From: Hyphomicrobiales bacterium
GTDB taxonomy: Bacteria > Pseudomonadota > Alphaproteobacteria > Rhizobiales > Rhizobiaceae
DNA length: 64,000 nucleotides
NCBI GenBank assembly: GCA_900471525.1
Contig: UCEZ01000012.1
Span: 1 to 64,000 of the forward strand
Reading direction: 5' to 3'
Under the pieces are notes generated by a model. That model was not told the DNA's origin. It searched no databases and was given only the letters and a program-made list of their open reading frames with translations. A program made the translations under genes and the position numbers. This document shows, piece after piece, positions 17,648-25,698 of the stretch; positions within the stretch are counted from its first letter, which is position 1; each line of letters begins with the position of its first letter.

Positions 17648-17722
17648 GTGGTTTCTCCTGTCACTCAATTTGCCTGGTCGCCACGGAGAATAGCTGCCGT
17701 CTGAGACAATAAATCCATCCGT

Positions 17723-17762
17723 TGAACACCCGTTCAATGACTAATGACTGAACGGGTGTTCA
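17723..17762. promoter_or_regulatory. Double-palindrome operator upstream of ethD-tetR
   Basis: TGAACACCCGTTCA (17723-17736) and its exact reverse complement TGAACGGGTGTTCA (17749-17762) are separated by 12 bp. Each arm is itself a partial palindrome TGAAC-N4-GTTCA, so the site offers two TetR-dimer operators on nearly the same helix face (26 bp centre to centre). The position directly before the ethD-tetR unit supports autoregulation by the encoded TetR protein. Seen directly; binding is inferred. Confidence 0.75.
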
Positions 17763-17764
17763 GT

Positions 17765-18157
17765 GTCAATGTTTGGCTCATCGGTCTGCAGAGGAGGCAG
17801 TCAAACTCGGTCAACCAAAGTTGAATGATGAGATGAGGTTGGCAGAGAATCGCCGTTAGTTCGCGAGAAGCGACGACCCACGGATCCTGTGCCTCCGTGA
17901 GCTATCTCCGTTCAAGGCCGAAAGTGTGCGACAGTTTCATCGAACCGCAGGTACCGATGCAAGAGTAACCCAGCAACAAAGCGTGCCATTAGCCCAATCC
18001 TGAAGCTCGTGTAGATCTGGCGAAAATATATGCAACGCCTTGAGCGGATTCGAACCTTTGGCCCCTGAGTTACCTAAGCAACTCACGCTTCACGCCCGCC
18101 GCTATCTCCTGAGTTGTTGAATTTCCGCCTTGGTCCGCTCCTTTTAAAGCGCCTGAG
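17765..18157. other. Gene-free stretch before IS66 fragment
   Basis: About 390 bp with no supported reading frame. Near 18040-18060 the minus strand contains a GGTTCGAATCC string like a tRNA T-loop, but no cloverleaf can be built. Probably old IS-flanking debris given the IS66 fragment that follows. Confidence 0.4.
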
Positions 18158-18160
18158 GAT

Positions 18161-18406
18161 GTGACTGTTCTGGAGCGTGACATCAGGGTCTTTGCGACCG
18201 GAAGAAAATCGTGGCTGTTCAGCGACACAGCGGACGGAGCCAAGGCCAGCGCAGTGGTCTACAGTTTGATGCTGACTTGCCGCGCATGTGGCGTCGACCC
18301 ACTCACCTGGCTGCGCCATGTGCTCACTGAGTTGCCGCAGCGGGACAAAGCCGCCGAAATCGACGACCTGCCGCCGTTCAACTACTCCACGACCACCGCG
18401 TCGTAA
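18161..18406 (+). mobile_element. IS66-family transposase, C-terminal fragment
   Basis: An 81-residue stretch reads ERDIRVFATGRKSWLFSDTA, DGAKASAVVYSLMLTCRACG, then PLTWLRHVLTELPQR and IDDLPPFNY. This is the conserved C-terminal part of IS66 TnpC transposases (normally about 500 residues). The DDE catalytic core and the tnpA/tnpB genes are absent, and no terminal repeats were found, so it is a dead remnant marking past insertion in this decayed region. Confidence 0.85.
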
Positions 18407-18550
18407 TAGAGCTGGATATCGAAACCGGTGTGATGGCGGTTCAGCGCTGCCGCGGCCGTCAAGGTGCATCGAAAATTGCGCTTACCATTCGTCAAATAGT
18501 GTCCAGTCTGACGAACGGTCCAACCAGAATGGGGGCGCTTTAACGAAAGA

Positions 18551-18660
18551 AGCCCGGTGCGGGAGGAGGTGCGCCGGGCTCTTGAAAGTGACCGACAGCT
18601 GGGAGGAGGAGTGCTGTCCGTCTGATCGTGGCGGCTCGGGAGGAGGTGAACCGCGTCGAT
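18551..18660 (-). ncRNA. Array A: three hairpins with GGGAGGAGG loops (anti-SD, cuckoo/CcsR-like sRNA)
   Basis: Three hairpins each present GGGAGGAGG (plus strand) in the loop. Hairpin 1: AGCCCGGTGC (18551-18560) with GCGCCGGGCT (18571-18580). Hairpin 2: GACAGC (18594-18599) with GCTGTC (18613-18618). Hairpin 3: ATCG/GCGG (18625-18634) with CCGC/CGAT (18651-18660). Read from the minus strand the loops are CCUCCUCCC, complementary to Shine-Dalgarno sites, and the last hairpin is followed by UUCUUUCGUU like a terminator. Alphaproteobacterial sRNAs with CCUCCUCCC loops are known (CcsR in Rhodobacter, the cuckoo family). Transcription here is inferred. Array B is at 58056-58205. Confidence 0.6.
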
Positions 18661-18824
18661 ATAGGAAAGCTAATGCTGCGTCGCACCAATGTCAATATGT
18701 TTATGTTGCGCCGCACTCTTGATAGGCAAGATAACACCTTGAGTGCGCGCTTCCGCCCGCTACCAGAACTGGAAAAGGTCAGTTCCGACCGGCCCGTTCC
18801 TCTATAGACTCGCTAGAGAGCAAA

Positions 18825-19032
18825 TTAGGCCTGCAGATTGTCCGCTGACATCTTGCCGGATTTGTGATCCTTCACCAGTTCATGGGTGATCTTCTGACCG
18901 TCGTTCAGACCGCGCATTCCGGCGCGCTCCACCACAGCCGAAATGTGGACGAAAACATCCGCATCACCATTATCCGGCTGAATGAATCCACCCCTTGGTC
19001 GCGTTGAACCGTTTCACGGTACCGGTCGCCAT
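18825..19032 (-). pseudogene. cspA: CspA-family cold-shock gene with frameshift in the RNA-binding motif
   Basis: From ATG 19032 (SD AAGGAAGAG) the frame encodes MATGTVKRFNATKG, then diverges and hits a stop. Two frames over, the rest of a cold-shock protein is intact: FIQPDNGDADVFVHISAV, then LNDGQKITHELV and KSGKMSADNLQA to TAA 18825. The break near 18990 lies inside RNP1: the expected KGFGFI codons lack two bases (AAGGGGT-GGATTC). Restoring them yields the normal 69-residue length. It is therefore a recent pseudogene or carries a sequencing error. Confidence 0.75.
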
Positions 19033-19165
19033 AGTCTCTTCCTTATTGTAGTGTCCCGCCGAATCCATTCTCGGCAGACTGTCATTTCATTGCCATGGCA
19101 CAGATAGATGGTTCTGGCCTTCACGGAAAGCTGGAATTCTTGCTGCCTACCTTCGCCGGCGCACG

Positions 19166-19474
19166 ATGCTCGTCGGCGATCCCAACGATGGCTATCTCTT
19201 GCCGGCGCGCTTTATCCTAATCGAAATTGGCCCGCCCAACCTCCTCAAGGACTATCCGGACCTCGCGGGCTTCTCCGTCTCGGGTAGGGGGATGGAGGGG
19301 GCGACTTCGGCGGTCCGCGAGGAGGGTCTGGCGGGGAAGCTCGCGATCGTCGTCAACGAACTCACCTCGGATTCCCGATCGGCTCTCAACGACGGCGTGG
19401 TGACGATGGTGCTCGCGACGCCGACGGGCGCGCTTTGCTCCGAACTCATCGCGCTCATGACGAGGGCCGGATGA
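19166..19474 (+). pseudogene. C-terminal remnant of LacI-family regulator
   Basis: A 102-residue frame includes GRGMEGATSAVREEGLAGKL, IVVNELTSDSRSALNDGVVT and a tail MVLATPTGALCSELIALM. This corresponds to the last third of the sugar-binding domain of LacI regulators (GhELT..TR..L..G.v.mvi pattern seen in the intact LacI proteins at 43625 and 48214). The DNA-binding domain is missing. It lies convergent to the PanB-like gene and may be a leftover of that module's original regulator. Confidence 0.55.
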
Positions 19475-19583
19475 CGCGATCCCCGGTCAAACTTTCCTCC
19501 CTTTCAACATCGTTGTTTCAAAGAACGTCTGAGAGAATTTGCAAGAAAAACATCGTTGGAAAAAGAAGCCTGAAGCCCCCCGC

Positions 19584-20369
19584 CTACGACAGCAGGCGCT
19601 TCGCGGCGTCGACCACGCCCGGATCGACATGGACTTCGTGGCGACGCTCCGGGTAGCCTCCTGAACGAACGTCGTCGGCGAAAGCCTGGAACGCGTCGAC
19701 GCGCAGCTGTTGCAGGCGGGCCTCCTCCGCGGCGAGGTTGGCATACTGCTTCCCATGTCGCGGCATCCGGCTGGTGGCCGTTCCAAGGACGTCGCACGAG
19801 AACAGGTACTGCGCGTCGCAGGCGGAGCCGCAGCCCATGCCCAAAGTCAGAAGCGGCGTCGACTCCGTTATCCACCGGGCGACATCGACCGGGACGACTT
19901 CCATTTCGACTGCCCAGGCTCCCGCTCGCTCGTATTCCTTGACCCGGCGGTAGATGTCGGCGGCCTCCTCGGGTGTCTTGCCCACTGAGCGGTGATTGGT
20001 CCATGTCGACCAGCGCGGCACCAGACCAACGTGTCCCGTCACCGGGATGCCCTCCTTGGCCATCGCCTCGACAAGCCGCAGGGAGCCGGCGAAATAGACG
20101 CAACTGGCTCCAAGCTCCAGCGCCCGAAAACCCTCTTTGATAGCGGACGATCCATCGTGGAGTTCGCCCTGGCGATGCGCGGCCTGGATGAAGGTCCGCG
20201 GCGCGGCCGACCTTATCTGCGGGAGTTGCTCGTCCGCCTCGCATGTGAAGACCTCGAGCCCGGCTTCCGTCGCGGCGGCGGCTTCCTTGGCGTTATCGAC
20301 ATGCATGGTCAGAATTTGGCGCCGACCTTTCAGTGCCTGCAGATCGGCGACAGAGATCGGCCGCGTCAT
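19584..20369 (-). CDS. PanB-like protein with altered active site (copy 1)
   Basis: 261 residues, related to ketopantoate hydroxymethyltransferase (PEP mutase-like TIM barrel): VADLQALKGRRQILTMHV at the N-terminus, GIPVTGHVGLVPRWSTWT, KTPEEAADIYRRVKEYERAG, EMEVVPVDVA and GMGCGSACDAQYLF. By eye against E. coli PanB, the Glu in EMEVVP and the His in GHVGL are kept, but metal Asp84 falls in FIQAAHR and Lys112/Glu114 in VYFAGS, so those residues appear lost. It is 4-bp overlapped with the membrane hydroxylase gene upstream and has a close paralogue at 49267. It may catalyse a different C-C bond reaction; canonical pantothenate synthesis is doubtful. Confidence 0.75.
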   Translation of the reverse strand: MTRPISVADLQALKGRRQILTMHVDNAKEAAAATEAGLEVFTCEADEQLPQIRSAAPRTFIQAAHRQGELHDGSSAIKEGFRALELGASCVYFAGSLRLVEAMAKEGIPVTGHVGLVPRWSTWTNHRSVGKTPEEAADIYRRVKEYERAGAWAVEMEVVPVDVARWITESTPLLTLGMGCGSACDAQYLFSCDVLGTATSRMPRHGKQYANLAAEEARLQQLRVDAFQAFADDVRSGGYPERRHEVHVDPGVVDAAKRLLS

Positions 20370-21385
20370 GTGTTTGACTCCGTCTGACCGGCGTTCACCT
20401 TGGCGCGCTTCTTCTCCCAGCGTTCATTCATCAGGCGGTCTCCCTCCGGGGTGCCGTCATGCCATGTTCCGAACCAACGATCGAAGGGGATGCCGCCATC
20501 GGCGTAATTCACTTCGAAATATCGATGGTGCAGGTAATGCGCGAAGGCATGGGTGTCGACTGCGCTTTCGTCGCTCGTCTCGATCTTGTCGAAGCCGACA
20601 TGTCCGACGACCGCGCCGAAGCCCGCGAAGTGCAGATGGTAGATGGCGAGCAAAGGATGGGAATAGATCACCAAGTGGATCAAGGACCCGGAGAAATACA
20701 GGAGATGCTCGACCGGATGCATCGACAGCGACGACCACGGCGACGGGTTGATTGAATTGTGATGTACGGAGTGAATGTACTTGTAGAGCACCGGGATGTG
20801 GATCGCTCGATGAACGAGATAGAAATGCAGTTCGTGGAACATCGGCAGCAAGACGATTATTCCCGCCAGCCACCAGGCGTTCGTCGAGAGATCAGCCATC
20901 GGAACGTAGCCGTTGGCGAAGGCCCACAGGATGAGGACTTCATAAGCCGTCCAGATCGGCACCCCGGTGCCGAGGCCGCGGATCATGTTGTCGATGTTCT
21001 GGGTGCCGAAGAGGAACACGTCGCTCTTGACGTCGCCCGGGAATTTTCCGTTGAACTTGAAGCGGTTTCCCTGTCGCCTTTGGACGTAAAGACGTAACTC
21101 GAATGCTCCGTAGAATAGGAAGACGGCCACGAGATTTCGAACGAGCAGAAGGACAATCCACTCCCACCTCAGGCTCCTCATAGTCTCCCAGCTCGGGGTG
21201 AGCCAGAACCAGAAGACGCATGCCGAGGCGAAGAACAGGACGTTCCACGGAATGAAATACCCCTTCAGCCATTGCAGCACCGCCAAGGGCCGGAAAGGCA
21301 GTTCAAACAGCGGTCCCGTCTTCAGGGGGTCGCCGGGAGTCCAGTCGCCGCGCTTGTTGCGTTTGCCGAATTTGAGGTCGTCCAT
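20366..21385 (-). CDS. Fatty-acid hydroxylase/sterol desaturase superfamily membrane protein (copy 1)
   Basis: 339 residues with four to five hydrophobic segments and the non-haem diiron His cluster: HELHFYLVHRAIH around residue 185, HSVHHNS, and HYLHHRYFEVNY near residue 285. It would use O2 and external electrons to hydroxylate or desaturate a substrate in the inner membrane. It precedes the PanB-like gene (4-bp overlap), which is unusual for this family. A paralogue of similar length, also starting with a KRNKRGDWxP motif, lies at 47057. Electron donors are not in this module but a Rieske ferredoxin/reductase pair is at 38.4-40.0 kb. Confidence 0.85.
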   Translation of the reverse strand: MDDLKFGKRNKRGDWTPGDPLKTGPLFELPFRPLAVLQWLKGYFIPWNVLFFASACVFWFWLTPSWETMRSLRWEWIVLLLVRNLVAVFLFYGAFELRLYVQRRQGNRFKFNGKFPGDVKSDVFLFGTQNIDNMIRGLGTGVPIWTAYEVLILWAFANGYVPMADLSTNAWWLAGIIVLLPMFHELHFYLVHRAIHIPVLYKYIHSVHHNSINPSPWSSLSMHPVEHLLYFSGSLIHLVIYSHPLLAIYHLHFAGFGAVVGHVGFDKIETSDESAVDTHAFAHYLHHRYFEVNYADGGIPFDRWFGTWHDGTPEGDRLMNERWEKKRAKVNAGQTESNT

Positions 21386-21454
21386 CGTCTTGCTCCATCA
21401 ATGACCGGGCGAGGACGCCCCGCCCGATCAGTTTGGGTTGGTGTCTTCCGTGGA

Positions 21455-21473
21455 GGTGGAAGACGCTTCCACC
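21455..21473. promoter_or_regulatory. Palindrome GGTGGAAG-ACG-CTTCCACC between binding protein and hydroxylase genes
   Basis: Perfect 8-bp arms (21455-21462 and 21466-21473) with a 3-bp centre, within the 133-bp gap between the binding-protein stop and the hydroxylase start. A second overlapping pair GTCTTCC/GGAAGAC uses part of it. It could be a regulator site or a transcript hairpin that sets lower or higher expression of the downstream genes; there is no T-tract on the minus strand, which argues against a simple terminator. Confidence 0.45.
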
Positions 21474-21518
21474 GGGAGAGTGGAAGAGGTTTTGACCGCG
21501 CCTAAGCGCTGCGGTCGA

Positions 21519-22496
21519 TCAGTTGAGCCCGGCTTCCATGACCCGGTGCTTGACCTTGTCGATATTCGACTTGTCGATGATGGCCGGGCCGGTGATGATG
21601 TCGGCGTCAGGCAGCATTCCGTAGTCCAGGTAGTTGCGAGCGATGACCGCAGGCAGGTACCCTTGGAGGTACATCAGTTGGTCGATACCCGCGACCGCTT
21701 CATCGGACCCGATGGCATCGAGGAGAGTGGGCGAGATATCGAAAGAGACGTTCGCCACCTTCTTGCTGATGCCGGCCTTGCGTTCGACGTCCAGCACGGT
21801 CTCAAAACAGAACGGGCCGGCATTCATGCAGAAGACCGCGTCGGTGTCCGGATTGGCCAGAAAGTAGTTGTCGATCGTTGCGGCGATCTGCGCCGTGTCG
21901 GTGGAGAGCGCGATTGTTTCCGACTTCGCTCCCGCGGCGATCAGGGTGTCGTTGAAACCCTTGGCCATCGCCTCGAGGCCCGCATGTCCCGGGACATGGT
22001 TCGGCACGACGCCGTGCTTCACGTTGGGGTTCTTCTTGAGTACTTCCTTCGCGGCAGCGACGCCGGACTGATAGAGGTCGGCGCCGATACCGATGAGGTA
22101 GGGCACGCGCTTGTCCTTCGGCGCCGAATCCAGCGAATTGATCGCGATCATCGGAATGCCGGCCGCCTTTGCCTTCTCGATCGTCGGACGCATCGCGGTG
22201 GGGTCCGTCGCCGTGATCACGAGCAGATCGGGCTTTTCGGTGATCGCGGTTTCCATGCGATTGATCGTCGTTTCGATCGAGAACGTCTGGTCCTGCGTCC
22301 ACTTGATCTCGAGGCAATTGTCGAGAGCGCCTTGTTCCGCGCCCTTCCTGACCGTCTCCCACACGGGTTCGGCGATCGCGTGCGTGGCGTAATAAATGAG
22401 GTAGGGTTTCCGGCCTTCGCAGTGATCAGCGGCAACAGCCGACCCTGCCGCCAGGAGCAGAAGCCCGCTGGCAGTAACAAAAGTGCGCATTCTCAT
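21519..22496 (-). CDS. Periplasmic sugar-binding protein of ABC transporter (copy 1 module)
   Basis: 325 residues from ATG 22496 (SD AGGGAGGA seven bases upstream). Signal peptide MRMRTFVTASGLLLLAAGSA with cleavage after AVAA. Peripla_BP_4 fold: PDLLVITATDPTAMRPTIEK, AAGIPMIAINSLDSA, and VFCMNAGPFCFETVL. It is the receptor for the single-domain ATPase at 22528 and the permease at 23295. Ligand unknown; a polyol or inositol-type sugar is plausible from family and from the related island at 36-52 kb. Confidence 0.88.
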   Translation of the reverse strand: MRMRTFVTASGLLLLAAGSAVAADHCEGRKPYLIYYATHAIAEPVWETVRKGAEQGALDNCLEIKWTQDQTFSIETTINRMETAITEKPDLLVITATDPTAMRPTIEKAKAAGIPMIAINSLDSAPKDKRVPYLIGIGADLYQSGVAAAKEVLKKNPNVKHGVVPNHVPGHAGLEAMAKGFNDTLIAAGAKSETIALSTDTAQIAATIDNYFLANPDTDAVFCMNAGPFCFETVLDVERKAGISKKVANVSFDISPTLLDAIGSDEAVAGIDQLMYLQGYLPAVIARNYLDYGMLPDADIITGPAIIDKSNIDKVKHRVMEAGLN

Positions 22497-22527
22497 GAGG
22501 TGGTCCTCCCTGGTAATATGCCGCCAC

Positions 22528-23295
22528 TCAGACGGCAATCCTATGCTGCATGCGGGTGCCTGTATTGATCAGGTTCGCAAGCTCTTGTTCGGTTACACCT
22601 TCCTTCTCGGTCGTTTCGGCGACGGCGCCGTGGAACAGGACCGTGAAGCGGTCGCAGACTTCAAAGGCGTGGGCGATGTTGTGGGTGATGAGCACGACCG
22701 CGACGCCTTGCTCGCTGGCGGCCCGCACATAGGAAAGAACCTTCGCTGTCTCCTTAAGCGACAGCGCGGCAGTTGGTTCATCGAGGATCAGCAGCTTCGA
22801 CTGGAAGTGCACTGCACGGGCGATGGCTATGGACTGACGCTCGCCGCCGGAGAGCTTGGCCACCGTCAGATCGACGTCGTCGATATGGATGCCGAGCTTG
22901 GTGAGCGCCTGCCGCGCGACGCTCCGCATGTGGCTGGTGCGCAGGAGCCAGTGGAACGGCAGCTTCCGGCTGACTTCTTCCTCGCGGCCGAGGAAGAAGT
23001 TTCTCCATATGGAGAGGAGCGGGATGATGCCGAGGTCCTGGTAGACGACCGAGATGCCCCGGCTCATCGCCACGCGCGGCGTGTCGAGAGTGGTCTTTAC
23101 GCCGTCCCAGAGGATGTCGCCCGCCGATGGCTGATGGACGCCCGCGAGGACCTTGATGAGTGTCGATTTTCCCGCCCCGTTGTCTCCCAGCAGCCCGAGC
23201 ACTTCGCCAGGCCTGACCGTCATGTTGACTTTGCGAAGCGAGTAAACGCGCCCAAAAGATTTCGTGACGTCCTTGAGTTCAAGAAGGTTGGTCAT
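22528..23295 (-). CDS. Sugar ABC transporter ATP-binding protein (single ATPase domain)
   Basis: 255 residues from ATG 23295, which overlaps the permease stop by one base. Walker A GDNGAGKST, signature LSGGERQSIAIARAVHF, Walker B LLILDEPTAAL and switch His in LITHNIAHA. Single-domain ATPases of this kind (FrcA-type) pair with Peripla_BP_4 receptors and usually act as homodimers. Same architecture as the ATPase at 42755 in the second island. Confidence 0.9.
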   Translation of the reverse strand: MTNLLELKDVTKSFGRVYSLRKVNMTVRPGEVLGLLGDNGAGKSTLIKVLAGVHQPSAGDILWDGVKTTLDTPRVAMSRGISVVYQDLGIIPLLSIWRNFFLGREEEVSRKLPFHWLLRTSHMRSVARQALTKLGIHIDDVDLTVAKLSGGERQSIAIARAVHFQSKLLILDEPTAALSLKETAKVLSYVRAASEQGVAVVLITHNIAHAFEVCDRFTVLFHGAVAETTEKEGVTEQELANLINTGTRMQHRIAV

Positions 23296-24317
23296 CACGT
23301 AATGCTCCGCTTGCGGACGTACTGGTTGACGATGGCAGCGACGATCAGAAGCAGACCGATGCCCGCCTGATACCAATAAACATTGATGCCGATGAGGATG
23401 AGGCCCTGCTGGATCATTCCGATGATCAGGACACCGAGGAACGCGCCGATAATGGAGCCGTAGCCGCCGTTCAGGGATGCGCCGCCGACCACCACGGCCA
23501 ACACGACCTCCAGCTCCATTCCCGTGCCTCTAAGCGCGTCGACCGACGAGAATCGGGCAACTGAAACGAACCCGGCTACACAGGCGAGGAGCGACGCGAC
23601 GGCAAACGCCACGATCTGTACGCGGCCTGCCGGAACACCCATGCCCCGCGCGGCCTCAGGCGATCCACCCGTCGCGAAGAGCCAGTTGCCAAATCTGGTG
23701 CGCGTCAGGATGTAAGCGAAGATGGTTGCAAGACAGATGAACCAGATGAACGGGCCAGGAATGATCCAGATCTGGAAATCCATGGCGGACAGAAATGCAT
23801 CCGGGGCCCTCAAGCGAATGGGGAAACCCTGTGTCGTGGCCAGCAGGACGCCTCGATAGAACATCAAACCGCCCAGCGTGATGATCAATGAGTGAATTTC
23901 GAGTTTTGTGACGAGATACCCATTGATGGTTCCGACGATGATGCCGAAGACCATGACGATGGGCAGTGCCACCCAACCGGGAACGCCCTGATTGACCAGC
24001 AAGATGATAATAGCGGCCGAAAGGCCGTACACAGACCCGACGGACAGGTCGAACTGTCCGGCGATCATCAGCGTGGCGACACCCACTGCAACGATACCCA
24101 ATGCGGCGCTCGCCAGGAGGATGTTGGAAGCTACGCGTTCCGAGAAGAAGTGCGGAGCCATCACGGCAAAGAAGAGGTAGACCAGTATGGCGGCGATGAC
24201 GACACCGCTTTCCGGGCGACCCAGGAGACGATCAAGGCGCGTCTTCGGTGGCCTCTTGCGAGCGACCGCGGCCCCGACGGCCGAAATCGGTATCAATTCC
24301 TGTTCCTGCGTCACCAC
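23295..24317 (-). CDS. Sugar ABC transporter permease (RbsC-like)
   Basis: 340 residues from GTG 24317 (SD GAAGGAGTG). About nine hydrophobic segments; family motifs include LMIAGQFDLSVGSVYGLSAA, SLIITLGGLMFYRG and VVGGASLNGGYGSIIGAFLG. First gene of the minus-strand operon permease, ATPase, receptor, hydroxylase, PanB-like; divergent from the LacI regulator at 24584. Confidence 0.9.
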   Translation of the reverse strand: MVTQEQELIPISAVGAAVARKRPPKTRLDRLLGRPESGVVIAAILVYLFFAVMAPHFFSERVASNILLASAALGIVAVGVATLMIAGQFDLSVGSVYGLSAAIIILLVNQGVPGWVALPIVMVFGIIVGTINGYLVTKLEIHSLIITLGGLMFYRGVLLATTQGFPIRLRAPDAFLSAMDFQIWIIPGPFIWFICLATIFAYILTRTRFGNWLFATGGSPEAARGMGVPAGRVQIVAFAVASLLACVAGFVSVARFSSVDALRGTGMELEVVLAVVVGGASLNGGYGSIIGAFLGVLIIGMIQQGLILIGINVYWYQAGIGLLLIVAAIVNQYVRKRSIT

Positions 24318-24472
24318 ACTTCACTCCTTCGTCAAGAGGTCGATCGACCTCATGATCCTAGCCGCGAGCCTTGTTGTTCGACGGCTTCTCCCTGCGGCGT
24401 ATTTAAGGCGACTTGGGCATCGATCGGCAACACATATCTGCTTCCAAATGCCTCATTTCGGGAGGGTTTTTA

Positions 24473-24486
24473 GAGCTAAATAGCTC
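24473..24486. promoter_or_regulatory. Palindrome GAGCTA-AA-TAGCTC in divergent promoter region
   Basis: Six-bp perfect arms with an AA centre, located in the 266-bp region between the permease start and the LacI-family gene start. Size and symmetry fit a LacI-family operator controlling both directions. Only position and symmetry support this. Confidence 0.4.
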
Positions 24487-24583
24487 AGAACCGCTCAACT
24501 TGTGCAACCGCGAGATTGACTTGCGCTTGCGTGGGACCGAATGTGATGCGATCTGAGCCAACGGGCAAAACGGGAGCGGGGAC

Positions 24584-25591
24584 GTGGCGCGCATCACCAT
24601 TGCGGATATTGTGAAGGAGTCGGGACTGTCGAGGGCAACGGTCGACCGGGCTTTGAACAGCAGAGTCGGCGTCCATTCGCGAACAAAGGCGCTTGTCGAC
24701 GCAGCTGTCCAAAGATTGAACCGGCCACGGGACATCGCCCCGGATTGGCCAATAATCGAGTTGGCGCTGCGTCTCGGGCGCGGACTGATGTCGCAGATCA
24801 AGGTGTCCGTCGAGAGGTTGAACCCGGAGGAATTGGAGGTGCACGACCTCTACCAGATGGACGACGCGGCCGTGTTGACCCGCATCAGGAGCCATTGTCA
24901 GGATGTGTCGCGACCGCTCGTTCTGACTGTCAAGAATACGCCCCAAGTGGTCGCGGAACTTGCTCGGGCAAGGAAACGGGGCAAGACGGTGGTCGCGCTC
25001 GTGTCCGATCTCGACCAGATGGCGAGGGACGCCTATGTCGGAATCGACAACAGGGCGGCGGGACAGACAGCATCGTTCATAATCGGCCGGATGTTGGGAG
25101 ACCGCGCGACCACGGTAGGCGTCGTACTCGGCAACCACGCCTATCGATGCCACGAGGATCGGGAGATCGGCTTCCGCTCCGCGCTGCGAGCGCATTTCCC
25201 CAAAGTGGTTTTGGTTGCCGAGGCCGTTGGGCAAGACGATCCCAAGAAGACCTACGCGGCAGTACGCAGGATGCTGGAGGAATACCCCGGCATCGGCGCG
25301 ATCTATAACGTGGCCGGAGGCAATCTCGGCTTGGCCGAGGCATTGAAGGAAGCCGGCCGCGCCCATGATCTGCTAATCGTCGGTCACGAGGCCAACCACG
25401 TCACAGTGCCTCTGATGCAGGATGGTGTGATAGATTTCGTTATCGCACAGAAGCCTGGCGAACTCCTTGGAGGCGCCGTTCACCAGGCGCGACTTACAAA
25501 AGTAGAACGCAGCACCGATCAGCTTCTCGTCGACTTCGCGGTGGTGACCCGGTTCAATCTGCCCGAATACGGTCTTGAGGTCAGCGACTAG
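24584..25591 (+). CDS. LacI-family transcriptional regulator (copy 1 module)
   Basis: 335 residues from GTG 24584. N-terminal HTH ITIADIVKESGLSRATVDRA followed by LNSRVGVHSRTK, the LacI hinge region, then a periplasmic-binding-protein-like sensor domain with AYVGIDNRAAGQTASFIIGR and LIVGHEANHVTVPLMQDG. It is divergent from the ABC/hydroxylase/PanB-like operon and is its likely repressor. It resembles the other two LacI proteins at 43625 and 48214 in carrying a TVDR instead of TVSR recognition helix. Confidence 0.9.
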   Translation: MARITIADIVKESGLSRATVDRALNSRVGVHSRTKALVDAAVQRLNRPRDIAPDWPIIELALRLGRGLMSQIKVSVERLNPEELEVHDLYQMDDAAVLTRIRSHCQDVSRPLVLTVKNTPQVVAELARARKRGKTVVALVSDLDQMARDAYVGIDNRAAGQTASFIIGRMLGDRATTVGVVLGNHAYRCHEDREIGFRSALRAHFPKVVLVAEAVGQDDPKKTYAAVRRMLEEYPGIGAIYNVAGGNLGLAEALKEAGRAHDLLIVGHEANHVTVPLMQDGVIDFVIAQKPGELLGGAVHQARLTKVERSTDQLLVDFAVVTRFNLPEYGLEVSD

Positions 25592-25698
25592 GAAGGGGAC
25601 CCAAACAATAGACTGATTTTTCTTGGATTTTTTCCCTTCACCTTGACCGGAATTGAACCGCCAACCCTCCATCGAAGGGAGCAACCGCGCTGGATTTC

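Noticed and set aside
18040..18062. tRNA-like T-loop string (GGTTCGAATCC on minus strand)
   Set aside because: Only three of five T-stem pairs form and no anticodon or D arm is found nearby, so no tRNA or clear att site is supported.
19584..20369. Genuine pantothenate synthesis panB
   Set aside because: Key metal and Lys positions differ, no panC is adjacent, and the gene overlaps a membrane hydroxylase gene; kept as PanB-like only.
21519..22568. Long plus-strand reading frames opposite the binding protein and other genes
   Set aside because: They are antisense shadows of high-G+C codons; the minus-strand proteins have signal peptides and family motifs.
25630..25680. Possible tRNA end or attachment site between the LacI gene and dnaE2
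   Set aside because: The minus strand has a TTCAATTCC string but flanking bases do not pair as a T-arm, and no integrase is nearby.
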